Positions 35,421 through 43,817 of a stretch of 45,705 bases of DNA are shown here, piece after piece (position 1 is the stretch's first letter; every line of letters begins with the position of its first letter). The notes under the pieces are model-generated. The model was not told the DNA's origin. It saw only the letters and a program-made list of their open reading frames with translations, and did no database searches. The position numbers were made by a program, and so were the translations under genes. Source of the DNA: Sulfuritalea sp. Lineage in GTDB: Bacteria > Pseudomonadota > Gammaproteobacteria > Burkholderiales > Rhodocyclaceae. The stretch lies in assembly GCF_017302275.1 (NCBI RefSeq), contig NZ_JAFLDR010000033.1:1-45705 (forward strand), read 5' to 3'.

Positions 35421-36233
35421 CTAATCTTTGCCCAGCACGTCGCCGAGTTCGCGGCCGCGCGAATCGGCGGCGAGGATGCCCTTGGCGATGGCGCCGGCGA
35501 TGTCGCTGGCGGCGAAGGACAGCAGCGCGGCCTCGGTGGTGCCGCCCTTCGAGGTCACCCGCTCGCGCAGGGTGGATATCGATTCGCTGCTCTGCTCGGC
35601 CAGGCGCGCGGCACCGATGAAGGTTTCTATACTCAATTGGCGCGCGGTGGCGGCATCGAAGCCGAGCTGGATACCGGCCGCCTCCATCGCTTCGAGGAAA
35701 TAGAAGACATAGGCCGGGCCGCTGCCCGACATGGCGGTAACGGCGTCCATCTGCGTCTCGTCGGCGATCCAGACCGTGCGGCCCACCGCCTGCAGCACTT
35801 TCTCGGCGTGGGCGCGGCCGTCGCGATCCACGCTCGGGTCGGCGCACAGCGCCGTGATGCCGGCGCCGATCAACGCCGGGGTATTGGGCATGGTGCGCAC
35901 CAGGTTCGCGTAGCCACCCATCCAGCGCGACATGTCGGCCATGCGCAGGCCGGCGGCGATGCTGACCACCAGTTGCGTGCCCAGTTTGCCGCGCAAGGGG
36001 GCGACCGCCTCCCGCATCTGCTGCGGCTTGACCGCCAGCACCAGCACTTCGCAGTCCAGCGTGGCGGCATCGACCGCGGCCGTACAGCGCACGCCGAAGG
36101 CTTCGGTGAGCTTCTCGCGCGATGCGGCGAAGGGCTCCACCACCTGGATGCCGGCGGCGGAGAACCCTTGCTTGCGCAGGCCGCCGATCAGGGCGACGGC
36201 CATGTTGCCGCCGCCGATGAAGGTGATTTTCAT
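35421..36233 (-). CDS. proC: Pyrroline-5-carboxylate reductase
   Basis: A 270-residue NADPH-dependent enzyme for the last step of proline synthesis. The Rossmann motif FIGGGNMAVALIGGL (about 5-19), VLAVKPQQM (about 67-75), MPNTPALIGAGIT (about 116-128) and the C-terminal TSKGGTTEAAL (about 228-238) are all present. Its start overlaps the yggS stop by four bases, and the yggS-proC-yggT-yggU order is standard. Confidence 0.97.
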   Translation of the reverse strand: MKITFIGGGNMAVALIGGLRKQGFSAAGIQVVEPFAASREKLTEAFGVRCTAAVDAATLDCEVLVLAVKPQQMREAVAPLRGKLGTQLVVSIAAGLRMADMSRWMGGYANLVRTMPNTPALIGAGITALCADPSVDRDGRAHAEKVLQAVGRTVWIADETQMDAVTAMSGSGPAYVFYFLEAMEAAGIQLGFDAATARQLSIETFIGAARLAEQSSESISTLRERVTSKGGTTEAALLSFAASDIAGAIAKGILAADSRGRELGDVLGKD

Positions 36234-36925
36234 GGTGTGTATTGCCTCTGTCCGAAAATTGCCGTGCCAATGCGCACGATGGTGGCACCTTCCATTATCG
36301 CTGCTTCGAGGTCATGGCTCATGCCCATCGACAAGGTGTCCAGCGCAAGGCCGGCGTCGCGATCGATCGTTTCCAGCGTCCGACGCAACAGGCCGAACTG
36401 GCGCCGTTGCAGTTGCATGTCGTCGGTGGGCTCGGGTATCGCCATCAGGCCGCGCAGCCGCAAATTCGGCAAGGCGCCGATGGCGACGGCCAGTTCGCGA
36501 GCCTCCTGCGGCGTGCAGCCGCCCTTCGACGCTTCGCCGGAGACATTCACCTGCAGGCACACCTGCAGCGGCGCCATGCCCGCCGGGCGCTGCGCGGCAA
36601 GCCGCTGCGCCACCTTGAGGCGGTCGATCGAATGCACCCAGGCGAAGTGCGCGGCCACCGGCCGCGTCTTGTTGCTCTGCAGGGGGCCGATGAAATGCCA
36701 TTCCAGGTCGCAGTCGGCCAGTTCGGCGGACTTGTCGAGCGCTTCCTGCACGTAGTTTTCGCCGAAGGCGCGCTGACCGGCCGTGACCGCCCGGCGCAGG
36801 CTGGCCGCCGGCCAGGTTTTCGAAACCGCGAGCAATTGCACCGAATCGGGCGCGCGCCCGGCGGCAAGGCAGGCGGCGGAAATGCGCGCACGCACGGCTT
36901 GCAAGTTGGCGGCGATTGATGTCAT
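36230..36925 (-). CDS. PLP homeostasis protein YggS/PLPBP
   Basis: A 231-residue pyridoxal phosphate-binding barrel protein that keeps vitamin B6 balanced. The PLP lysine is in LLAVSKTW (about 34-41); FGENYVQEA, WHFIGPLQSNK and LSMGMSHDLEAAI are the usual blocks. The start at 36925 (MTSIAANL) is preferred over the in-frame ATG at 36955, which would add ten unusual residues. It is divergent from pilT across 46 bases. Confidence 0.95.
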   Translation of the reverse strand: MTSIAANLQAVRARISAACLAAGRAPDSVQLLAVSKTWPAASLRRAVTAGQRAFGENYVQEALDKSAELADCDLEWHFIGPLQSNKTRPVAAHFAWVHSIDRLKVAQRLAAQRPAGMAPLQVCLQVNVSGEASKGGCTPQEARELAVAIGALPNLRLRGLMAIPEPTDDMQLQRRQFGLLRRTLETIDRDAGLALDTLSMGMSHDLEAAIMEGATIVRIGTAIFGQRQYTP

Positions 36926-36971
36926 ATAGCGTCTGCAAAGTATATCGCAGCCCAACTACAGGAAAGCGCTC

Positions 36972-38015
36972 ATGGATATCACAGAACTGCTCACCTTCGT
37001 GGTCAAGAACAAGGCATCCGACCTGCACCTTTCCGCCGGCCTGCCGCCGATGATTCGCGTCCATGGCGACGTGCGCAAGATCAACCTGCCGCCGATGGAA
37101 CACAAGGACGTGCACGCGATGATCTACGACATCATGAACGACGGTCAGCGCAAGATCTATGAGGAAGTCCTCGAATGCGACTTCTCCTTCGCGATCCCGA
37201 ACCTCGCGCGCTTCCGCGTCAACGCCTTCGTCCAGAACCGCGGCGCGGCAGCCGTGATGCGGACCATTCCGTCGAAGATCCTGACGCTGGAAGAGCTCAA
37301 GTGCCCGAAGATCTTCGAGGAACTGGCCGACCAGCCACGCGGACTGGTGCTGGTCACCGGGCCGACCGGTTCGGGCAAATCGACCACGCTGGCGGCGATG
37401 GTGAATCACAAGAACGAAAACGAGTACGGCCACATCCTCACCGTCGAGGACCCGATCGAATTCGTCCATGAAACCAAGAAGTGCCTGATCAACCAGCGCG
37501 AGGTCGGCCCGCACACGCTGTCCTTCAACAACGCCCTGCGCTCGGCGCTGCGCGAAGACCCGGACGTGATCCTGGTCGGGGAAATGCGCGACCTGGAAAC
37601 CATCCGGCTGGCCATGTCCGGCGCCGAGACCGGCCACCTGGTGTTCGGTACGCTGCATACCTCGTCGGCGGCGAAGACCATCGACCGCATCATCGACGTC
37701 TTCCCCGCGGCGGAAAAGGAAATGATCCGCGCCATGCTGTCGGAATCATTGAAGGCGGTCATCTCGCAGACGCTGTGCAAGACCATGGACGGCACCGGCC
37801 GCGTCGCCGCGCACGAGATCATGGTGGGCACGCCGGCAATCCGCAACCTGATCCGCGAGGCCAAGGTGGCGCAGATGTATTCGGCGATCCAGACCGGCCA
37901 GCAATTCGGCATGCAGACGCTGGACCAGAACCTGCAGGACCTGGTCAAGAAGAAGGTCATCTCGCCCGTCGAGGCGCGCAGCAAGGCCGCGAATAAAGAC
38001 AATTTCCCGGTCTGA
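36972..38015 (+). CDS. pilT: Type IV pilus retraction ATPase PilT
   Basis: A 347-residue secretion-superfamily ATPase that powers pilus retraction for twitching and DNA uptake. It has Walker A GPTGSGKST (about 131-139), acidic Asp box, Walker B LVGEMRD (about 200), the His box GTLHTSSAAKT (about 224) and the PilT-specific AIRNLIRE near 290. The stop codon lies in the loop of a long hairpin. Confidence 0.97.
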   Translation: MDITELLTFVVKNKASDLHLSAGLPPMIRVHGDVRKINLPPMEHKDVHAMIYDIMNDGQRKIYEEVLECDFSFAIPNLARFRVNAFVQNRGAAAVMRTIPSKILTLEELKCPKIFEELADQPRGLVLVTGPTGSGKSTTLAAMVNHKNENEYGHILTVEDPIEFVHETKKCLINQREVGPHTLSFNNALRSALREDPDVILVGEMRDLETIRLAMSGAETGHLVFGTLHTSSAAKTIDRIIDVFPAAEKEMIRAMLSESLKAVISQTLCKTMDGTGRVAAHEIMVGTPAIRNLIREAKVAQMYSAIQTGQQFGMQTLDQNLQDLVKKKVISPVEARSKAANKDNFPV

Positions 38016-38036
38016 TGACCGGGTAATTGTCTTTAT
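37993..38036 (+). terminator. Long near-perfect hairpin spanning the pilT stop codon
   Basis: Two 20-base arms (37993-38012 and 38017-38036) pair at 19 of 20 positions around a TGAT loop that holds the pilT stop. No T run follows. It may act as an attenuator, an RNA stabiliser or a ribosome-linked switch between pilT and pilU. Confidence 0.65.
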
Positions 38037-38045
38037 CGCAATAAG

Positions 38046-38118
38046 GGGCCCGCCCCCTCCCGGCCTCCCCCTCGCGGGGGAGGTGACAAAGTTAGAGCCG
38101 CTGGCGCGGCTGTCGTAC
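38046..38118 (+). repeat. Dispersed GC-rich intergenic repeat, family B copy 4
   Basis: This copy has a C-rich run, CCCCCTCGCGGGGGAGGTGAC hairpin arms, then AGAGCCGCTGGCGCGGCTG. It shares this right-hand block with the inverted copy near 9795-9896. It fills most of the pilT-pilU gap. Confidence 0.65.
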
Positions 38119-38142
38119 GAAGAAACAACCGGAGATTGACTC

Positions 38143-39279
38143 ATGGAACGCGATGAAGGCCTGAAGTTCATGTACCAGCTGCTGACGATGATGATGCAGA
38201 AGAAGGGTTCCGACCTCTTCATCACCGCCGGCTTTCCGCCCGCCATGAAGATCGACGGCAAGATGACGCCGGCCACCACCCAGCCCCTGTCGCCGCAGCA
38301 CACGCAGGAACTGGCGCGCGCGATCATGAACGACAAGCAGGCCGCCGAGTTCGAGGCGACCAAGGAATGCAACTTCGCCATTTCGCCCGCCAGCATCGGG
38401 CGCTTCCGCGTAAATGCCTTCGTCCAGCAGGGCCGCGTCGGCATCATCATGCGCACCATCAACGTCCAGATCCCCGAGTTCGAGGACCTCAAGCTGCCGC
38501 CGGTGCTGAAGGACGTCTCGATGACCAAGCGCGGGCTGGTGCTGTTCGTCGGCGGCACGGGCTCGGGCAAGTCGACCTCGCTCGCGGCGATGATCGGCTA
38601 CCGCAACCAGAACAGCTACGGCCACATCATCACCATCGAGGACCCGGTGGAGTACGTGCATGACCACCGCAACTGCGTCATCACGCAGCGCGAGGTCGGC
38701 GTCGATACCGACTCCTGGGAAATCGCGCTGAAGAACACCCTGCGCCAAGCGCCGGACGTGATCCTGATCGGCGAAATCCGCGATCGCGAGGTCATGGAGC
38801 ACGCCATCGCCTTCGCCGAAACCGGCCACCTGGCGATGGGCACGCTGCACGCCAACAACGCCAACCAGGCCATCGACCGCATCATCAATTTCTTCCCCGA
38901 GGAACGCCGCCCGCAGCTGCTGATGGACCTCTCGCTCAACCTCAAGGCCATCGTTTCCCAGCGACTGATCCCGGTCAAGGAAGGCAAGGGGCGCGCCGCC
39001 GCGGTCGAGGTCCTGCTCAACTCGCCGCTGATCGCCGACCTGATCTTCAAGGGCGAGGTCCATGGCATCAAGGAAATCATGAAGAAGTCGAAGGAGCTCG
39101 GCATGAAGACCTTCGACATGGCGCTGTTCGACCTGTTCGAGGAGGGTCGCATCAGCTACGACGACGCGCTTCGCTTCGCCGACTCGATGAACGAAGTGCG
39201 CCTCATGATCAAGCTGCACAGCAAGGAATCGCAGGACATGGACCGCAACGCCGGGATCCAGCACCTCGACATCGTCTGA
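38143..39279 (+). CDS. pilU: Type IV pilus accessory retraction ATPase PilU
   Basis: A 378-residue paralogue of PilT that assists forceful retraction. Walker A GGTGSGKST (about 137-145), Walker B LIGEIRD (about 206) and GTLHANNANQA (about 230) are present. The PilT-type AIRNLIRE is replaced by LIADLIFKGEVHG, and the C-terminal extension is longer, both as expected for PilU. An ACCGGAG sequence lies upstream of the ATG. Confidence 0.96.
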   Translation: MERDEGLKFMYQLLTMMMQKKGSDLFITAGFPPAMKIDGKMTPATTQPLSPQHTQELARAIMNDKQAAEFEATKECNFAISPASIGRFRVNAFVQQGRVGIIMRTINVQIPEFEDLKLPPVLKDVSMTKRGLVLFVGGTGSGKSTSLAAMIGYRNQNSYGHIITIEDPVEYVHDHRNCVITQREVGVDTDSWEIALKNTLRQAPDVILIGEIRDREVMEHAIAFAETGHLAMGTLHANNANQAIDRIINFFPEERRPQLLMDLSLNLKAIVSQRLIPVKEGKGRAAAVEVLLNSPLIADLIFKGEVHGIKEIMKKSKELGMKTFDMALFDLFEEGRISYDDALRFADSMNEVRLMIKLHSKESQDMDRNAGIQHLDIV

Positions 39280-39576
39280 AAAGACATGAGGCCCGGCCAT
39301 GAGGGACCTCAATAGCCACGGGGTACCCATCGTCGCGGGGATATCCCAAGCAGTGCCTGTTGAGTCGGCGTTCGTGAACCTGAAACCACCGTTCGGGCCG
39401 AGCCGTCGGCTTGCCGGACGGGCGAAGCACCGCGCGCCCCTCCTTCGACAGGCTCGGAACGATCGGAAAGGCAGGCTCAGGCGGAACCTTCATGCCGATC
39501 GCAGCGGGCTCGACAAGGGAGATCGGGGGGGCTGCCGGGACAGCGGGTCCAGTGCTTGCAGGCCGCGAGGCCGCCA
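39280..39576. other. Non-coding gap with degenerate REP-like sequence
   Basis: No convincing gene is seen. The stretch 39380-39480 holds ACCGTTCGGGCCGAGCC and TCCTTCGACAGGCTCGG, pieces of a REP-type repeat common in proteobacteria (usually with a CTTCGACAGGCTCAG arm). A short GAGTCGGCG at 39362 matches the dispersed repeat core for nine bases only. Confidence 0.45.
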
Positions 39577-40479
39577 GTGAGCAACCGTCAGGACGACGCG
39601 CGAAGGCTGGCGGAACCCGCGCTGTTGATGGCGCTGGGGGAGGGCGATCTTCCGGGCTGGGCGGAAGCCCTTACATCCCTTGGCTCCGCGTTTTCCGACA
39701 TCCTGGCGAAGCAGGGCGAAGTCGGCTGGGAGGAGGTCGCGAAGTTGCTTGCCGCGCGTTACGAGGAACTCACGCCAAACCTGACGGATTCGCAGAGCTC
39801 ATACGTCTCCACGCTGGCCAGGTTCGGGTGCCTCGATCTGCTGCCGGAAATCGCCGACCTGATCCGCGCACGCACCGGCTCGACGTCGGCGGACGCAGCC
39901 CGGACGGCGTCGAGCAGCGGGGGGGCATTCGCCGACTTCACCTTCATCGATATCGACGCCAAAGCGACCTCATCGCCCCCGCAAAGGGTCGAGGCCAAGG
40001 CGGCGATCGAGTCGATCGAACACCTGACGAAGAAGATTTGCGGCACCTGGGGGTCGCGCGAACTGGATGCCTTCCTCAATACGCTGATCGTCGATTCGCG
40101 CGACGGCGGGCGCAAGGGGTTGCCATGGGAGGCGGCGAGCGACGTCATGTTCCTGATCGACCTGAATCGCTCGGTACGTGCGCTGGACATGGCGAAAGTG
40201 TGTGGGATCCGATTCGACGAGGCCTTTCGCCGGGTCCAGGCAGCCGATGTAGGAATCAACGTCGGCGGCGACGCGTGGAGCAACCCGATCTCGTCGCGCG
40301 ATGCACTCGGCCGGCAGGGGCCTGCCCCGACGGCGGACCGTCAGCGAGACCGCGCCGGCCCGGACTGGCAGGGGAGCCTGCTGAAGCGCGTTATCGATCT
40401 CTTGATGATGCTGGCGACCAACAAGTATCTGATTGCCGTGATTGTGCTTATCCTGTTGGCGAAGTTGTACTTCAAGTGA
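39577..40479 (+). CDS. Hypothetical protein with C-terminal membrane anchor
   Basis: A 300-residue protein I do not recognise. The first 270 residues are soluble and mostly helical; the last 18 (YLIAVIVLILLAKLYFK) form a single membrane segment followed by no domain, so it may be tail-anchored facing the cytoplasm. A Ser- and Ala-rich linker lies near 110-125. The GTG at 39577 gives VSNRQDDARRLAEP; a TTG at 39556 would add seven residues. It follows pilU by about 300 bases of repeat-like DNA and has its own inverted repeat after the stop. A pilus link is possible but unsupported. Confidence 0.65.
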   Translation: MSNRQDDARRLAEPALLMALGEGDLPGWAEALTSLGSAFSDILAKQGEVGWEEVAKLLAARYEELTPNLTDSQSSYVSTLARFGCLDLLPEIADLIRARTGSTSADAARTASSSGGAFADFTFIDIDAKATSSPPQRVEAKAAIESIEHLTKKICGTWGSRELDAFLNTLIVDSRDGGRKGLPWEAASDVMFLIDLNRSVRALDMAKVCGIRFDEAFRRVQAADVGINVGGDAWSNPISSRDALGRQGPAPTADRQRDRAGPDWQGSLLKRVIDLLMMLATNKYLIAVIVLILLAKLYFK

Positions 40480-40484
40480 TCCCG

Positions 40485-40518
40485 TCCGATGGCGCGCGCC
40501 GTGCCGGCGACCATCGGA
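40485..40518 (+). terminator. Inverted repeat after the tail-anchored protein gene
   Basis: TCCGATGG and CCATCGGA form an 8-bp perfect stem with an 18-base GC-rich loop, six bases after the stop. A-rich sequence follows, without a T run, so termination is uncertain. Confidence 0.35.
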
Positions 40519-40628
40519 AAACCGTAAAGCCGGCCTACCTCCGAGTGATCTGACTTTCGGAGCCTGGGGATTCGGAAACATTTACCTCTCCACCCTCGCC
40601 TCGCGGCAATGCCGTCGCCACACGCTGC

Positions 40629-41798
40629 TCAGCCCCCTTCAGTCCCCCGTTCGCGGCGGTTGCCGCCGGCGACGATTTCGATGTTGTAGAGGCGGCATTC
40701 GAGCGCGCCGTTGAAGAGCGGGATCTTGCGCGAGGTTTGCAGGCGGATCAGTTTCGGCAGGCGCGTGTCGGCGGAGAGGAACCAGCAGCTCCAGCCGGCG
40801 AAATGCTGCTTGAGGGCATTGCCCAGCGCCGGATAGAAGGCGGCGAGTTCTTCTTCGCTGCCCAGGCGTTCGCCGTAGGGCGGGTTGGCCACCAGCACGC
40901 CGGCCGGGGCGGGGGCGGTGCGGCTCAGCAGGTCGGCCCTTTCCAGCGTGACGAGGTCGTCCAGCCCGGCACCGGCTAGGTTCTGCCGCGTGCGCGCGAC
41001 GGCGTCGGCGTCGATGTCACTGCCATACAGCGGCAGCGCGCGCGCCTCGCGGCGGCGCTCGGCGGCGGCGCGCTGCAACGTGCGCCAGAGGCCGGCATCG
41101 AAGGACTTGAGGTGTTCGAAGCCGAAGTCGCCCGGCTCGCGCGAGAGGCCGGGCGCGTCGTCGAGCGCCATCTGCGCCGCTTCGAGCAGGAAGGTGCCGC
41201 TGCCGCACATCGGGTCGAGCAGGGCGGTGCCGGGCTGCCAGCCGGAAAGGCGCAGGATGCCGGCGGCGAGGTTTTCCTTGAGTGGCGCGCCGACCTTGGC
41301 CAGCTTGTGGCCGCGCACGTAAAGCGGTTCGCCCGAGGTGTCGAGGTAGAGCGTGGCCTGGTCGGCGGTGATGAAGAGGTGGATGCGCACCTCGGGGTTC
41401 TTCGTATTGACGCTGGGGCGGCGCCCGGTGTCGGCGCGGAAGCGGTCGCAGACGGCATCCTTGACCTTGAGCGTGATGAACTCGATGCTCTTCAGCGGCG
41501 AACGGATCGCCGTGACATAGACGCGGATCGATCGATCGACCGAGAACAGCCGCGTCCAGTCGATGTCGTGGGCCAGTCGGTAGATGTCGGCTTCGTTGCG
41601 ATAGGCGCCGCGCGCGACGCGCCACAGCACGCGCGTCGCGATGCGCGATTCGAGGTTGATGCGGTAGCCGGTGTCGATGCCGCCGCTGCAACTGGCCCCG
41701 CCCGGCACCGTCGCCACCTCCTTGCCGCCGGCTTGGACGAGGTCTTCCGCGAGCAGCGCTTCGAGGCCGCGCGGGCAGGTGGCGAAATAGTGGTTCAC
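40629..41798 (-). CDS. rlmL: 23S rRNA guanine-N2 methyltransferase, RlmL N-terminal type
   Basis: A 389-residue THUMP-domain methyltransferase like the N-terminal half of RlmL, which makes m2G2445 in 23S rRNA. The THUMP part includes NKNPEVRIHLFI-like VNTKNPEVRIHLFI; the methyltransferase has LLDPMCGSGTFLLEAA (about 197-212) and VANPPYGERLG (about 303-313, the NPPY catalytic motif). The GTG at 41798 gives VNHYFATCPRGLEALL, which fits the family; an ATG at 41861 adds 21 residues that reach toward a repeat. There is no fused RlmK half. Confidence 0.9.
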   Translation of the reverse strand: MNHYFATCPRGLEALLAEDLVQAGGKEVATVPGGASCSGGIDTGYRINLESRIATRVLWRVARGAYRNEADIYRLAHDIDWTRLFSVDRSIRVYVTAIRSPLKSIEFITLKVKDAVCDRFRADTGRRPSVNTKNPEVRIHLFITADQATLYLDTSGEPLYVRGHKLAKVGAPLKENLAAGILRLSGWQPGTALLDPMCGSGTFLLEAAQMALDDAPGLSREPGDFGFEHLKSFDAGLWRTLQRAAAERRREARALPLYGSDIDADAVARTRQNLAGAGLDDLVTLERADLLSRTAPAPAGVLVANPPYGERLGSEEELAAFYPALGNALKQHFAGWSCWFLSADTRLPKLIRLQTSRKIPLFNGALECRLYNIEIVAGGNRRERGTEGG

Positions 41799-41877
41799 GG
41801 CGGGAGTCCTGTGGCGGTCGACGCCGACATTATCGTTGCAATTGGTTTGGTCCGAGTGCATCGGAACGGCTTGGATC

Positions 41878-42022
41878 GCCGTGTCGCCAGCGCCGACTCT
41901 TGATGTTCCGTCATTCCGGCGAAAGCCGGAATCCAGAAGCAATGCAAGGTCGCCGGGACTCGCCCCGGCGGGCGAGGTACTTTCTTGCTGCGCGGCAAGA
42001 AAGTACCCAAAGAAGCGCGCCC
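41878..42022 (+). repeat. Composite repeat, left copy
   Basis: Three modules in order: a family A repeat (41878-41904, core on minus strand), a hairpin ATTCCGGC-GAAA-GCCGGAAT (41913-41932), and a block of about 70 bases (41952-42022) with GCCGGGACTCGCCCCGGCG and the hairpin ACTTTCTTGC...GCAAGAAAGT. The same modules occur in reverse at 44638-44776. Confidence 0.8.
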
Positions 42023-42639
42023 CGCTTCCACGGCCTGACGGCGGAGGGCTCGCCAGAGGCTCGCCCGTTCGCGCGGCGCAAGGCCAATCAATCGGCCTTG
42101 CGAAAACCCGCGCCCACCCCTCTCTGCGGAAGGCCCGCCGGGCCGGTCGCTAAACTAGCCGGCCTAAAAGCGGCCGGCGTCGAACAAAGTGCCCGGACTT
42201 CCCCCGGCGAACCTTCCTCGCTCGGCGGGTCAGAGGAGAAGGAAGACCGTCGCATTGCGGCTGCGGTGCAGAAAGAAGGCCGGAGGTCGATGAGTTGGAA
42301 CATCCGTTCTGTGCCCTAAGCGGAAGTTAGTCGCTTGGGAAAGCAGAAGTTCAAAGTTCGACATGAGTGGCGTCCAAAAGGCGCAGTCGTTTTGACGTCC
42401 GCTCGATTGAAGGTTTTAGCCAAGTCAGGAAGCCCCTCGGCTCTGCCGGGGTGACAGTAGCAGTTTGACATTTTCTGGAGTGCCGGAATCTGCTGTTGCA
42501 GGATTGCATATGTTCGCGGCGGTTGTTTCACGGGGTTCTCGACTTTGGATTGCGATAAGCCCCCTTTGAGGGGGCCGCAATCCCGAAAGCCCCCGGCTTT
42601 GCCGGGGGATGGTTACGCTGCCCTTCACTCACATGCATG
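42023..42639. other. Gene-free stretch between composite repeat and SIR2-like gene
   Basis: No supported gene. It contains a hairpin GCCGGCC-TAAAAGC-GGCCGGC near 42160, then AT-richer sequence, and ends in short hairpins of the type CCCC..GGGG near 42425-42450 and 42558-42575. The last one (42590-42608) can terminate the SIR2-like transcript. Spurious short ORFs have repeat-like composition. Confidence 0.55.
42590..42608 (-). terminator. Hairpin downstream of the SIR2-like gene
   Basis: CCCCCGGC and GCCGGGGG pair around TTT (AAA on the minus strand) and are followed on the minus strand by CTTTC. It lies 31 bases after the stop of the SIR2-like gene. Confidence 0.55.
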
Positions 42640-43692
42640 TTAGACCAACGAGAGGCTGCGCCAATATTCTTGAACGAGCGTTGCGCAGGTTAGGTCATTT
42701 CGGAGCTGAATCGGGCCAATGTTCAGCCCTGTGTGAGATGAAAGCTCATCGGCGACCACTTTGCAGTCGCTTGGGGAGATCCCAAACGCGCTACCAAAGA
42801 CGCCCTGCGTGGTCTTTTTCATCGATGATCCACTGGTGCCGAATAGCAGTTCCATGTTCAGACGATGAAAGGCGAAGCCGAGGAAAACTAGGCGCTTCGT
42901 ATCAGCGACAGTGGCGCGAATTGAATCGATGTCGCTGACAGTCGGGTCGGTACCTTCAGTGAAGGTTCTGAGCTGTTGCGACACGGTGACCAACTCATTG
43001 ACATGTATGTCGGCTCCGAAGTCAATCGAGGCTTGCCGCCGCATCCATGGAAGACTGCCAACCATACCGTATGGGTGGTGAACCTCCAGGTTTGTGAGTA
43101 GCTCAGCGGACTTATCAGCACTGGAGCCGTAGTAGTTCTGGATTGCGTTGAATAGATAGTGCTCGAAGCATCGGTCGTAGTTGAACGTAATGACTCCGAC
43201 GCTGCGAAGGCGCGCCGGCAAATCTTCAGCGCGGCAATTCTCAGTGAGCAGTTGGAAGAAGCTGTTGAACCAAGTCTTGGCGTTCCTCGCGAAGTCGAGC
43301 TTGTTGTGGATGTTTCTCCCATTGATGGTCAGGGTACTCTTCCCCTCAGCCGCCAGAATCGCCCGGGCAATCGCCAGCTTGCCGCAAACGGCGATCTTCG
43401 GCTCATCAGCATGGCAGTCAATGAAGTTGTCGATTGATATCGCTTGTGGCATCGCATCGCGGATGCGCCAGCACATGTGCACGAACGGATTGATATTCCT
43501 GGTTTGCTCCTTCTCTTTGGACGCGATCAGGCGAAGTGCCTCTGCGATTTTGTAGTCACCGCTCGCTTGCCGAAGCCCGTGCTCGAAGCGTATGTCAAGC
43601 AAGCGGCCAATGTCGGACTTGAGTTCCGTTCCGATTGGAAGGCTCACCTCCTTGCTTGCACCTGCACCGAGCACTAGGACCAGAGACTTCAC
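42640..43692 (-). CDS. SIR2-like domain protein (probable defence effector)
   Basis: A 350-residue protein of the SIR2-like class common in anti-phage systems, where such domains bind or degrade NAD+. The nucleotide-binding start VLVLGAGASKEVSLPIG (about 5-21) and later VITFNYDRCFEHYL (about 167-180), HHPYGMVG and LVFLGFAFHRLN (about 268-279) match SIR2_2-type proteins. The GTG at 43692 overlaps the stop of a 42-residue ORF as GTGA, which fixes the start; a TTG at 43707 is less likely. The gene is AT-richer than the genome. It is the third gene of an HNH / small ORF / SIR2 unit. NADase activity is inferred from the fold only. Confidence 0.82.
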   Translation of the reverse strand: MKSLVLVLGAGASKEVSLPIGTELKSDIGRLLDIRFEHGLRQASGDYKIAEALRLIASKEKEQTRNINPFVHMCWRIRDAMPQAISIDNFIDCHADEPKIAVCGKLAIARAILAAEGKSTLTINGRNIHNKLDFARNAKTWFNSFFQLLTENCRAEDLPARLRSVGVITFNYDRCFEHYLFNAIQNYYGSSADKSAELLTNLEVHHPYGMVGSLPWMRRQASIDFGADIHVNELVTVSQQLRTFTEGTDPTVSDIDSIRATVADTKRLVFLGFAFHRLNMELLFGTSGSSMKKTTQGVFGSAFGISPSDCKVVADELSSHTGLNIGPIQLRNDLTCATLVQEYWRSLSLV

Positions 43693-43817
43693 TGTTGAAT
43701 ACTCCAAGCTGTGCGACGCATAGTGGTTTCTGTGCAGCCTAACAAAGCGCGGAGGGCATCCAAGAGCTGCGCGTAGCGCTGCATCTCGGGCTGTCCGGTG
43801 ACTGATGGGTTAGCCAT
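43689..43817 (-). CDS. 42-residue ORF joining the HNH and SIR2-like genes
   Basis: A small ORF with ATG at 43817, overlapping the HNH gene stop by eight bases, and a stop that overlaps the SIR2-like GTG start by four. Such tight coupling on both sides argues that it is translated. The sequence is polar and helical (YAQLLDALRALLG) with one cysteine. I recognise no family; it may be an adaptor, an immunity factor, or merely a coupling ORF. Confidence 0.5.
   Translation of the reverse strand: MANPSVTGQPEMQRYAQLLDALRALLGCTETTMRRTAWSIQQ

Noticed and set aside
39360-39370. GAGTCGGCG as another family A copy
   Set aside because: Only nine bases match and neither flank fits; expected by chance in GC-rich DNA.
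41799-41942. Extension of rlmL into the family A repeat (reading RVGAGDTA)
   Set aside because: The frame stays open, but the GTG at 41798 aligns with family N-termini. The copy is treated as intergenic, although an in-gene start at 41861 cannot be excluded.
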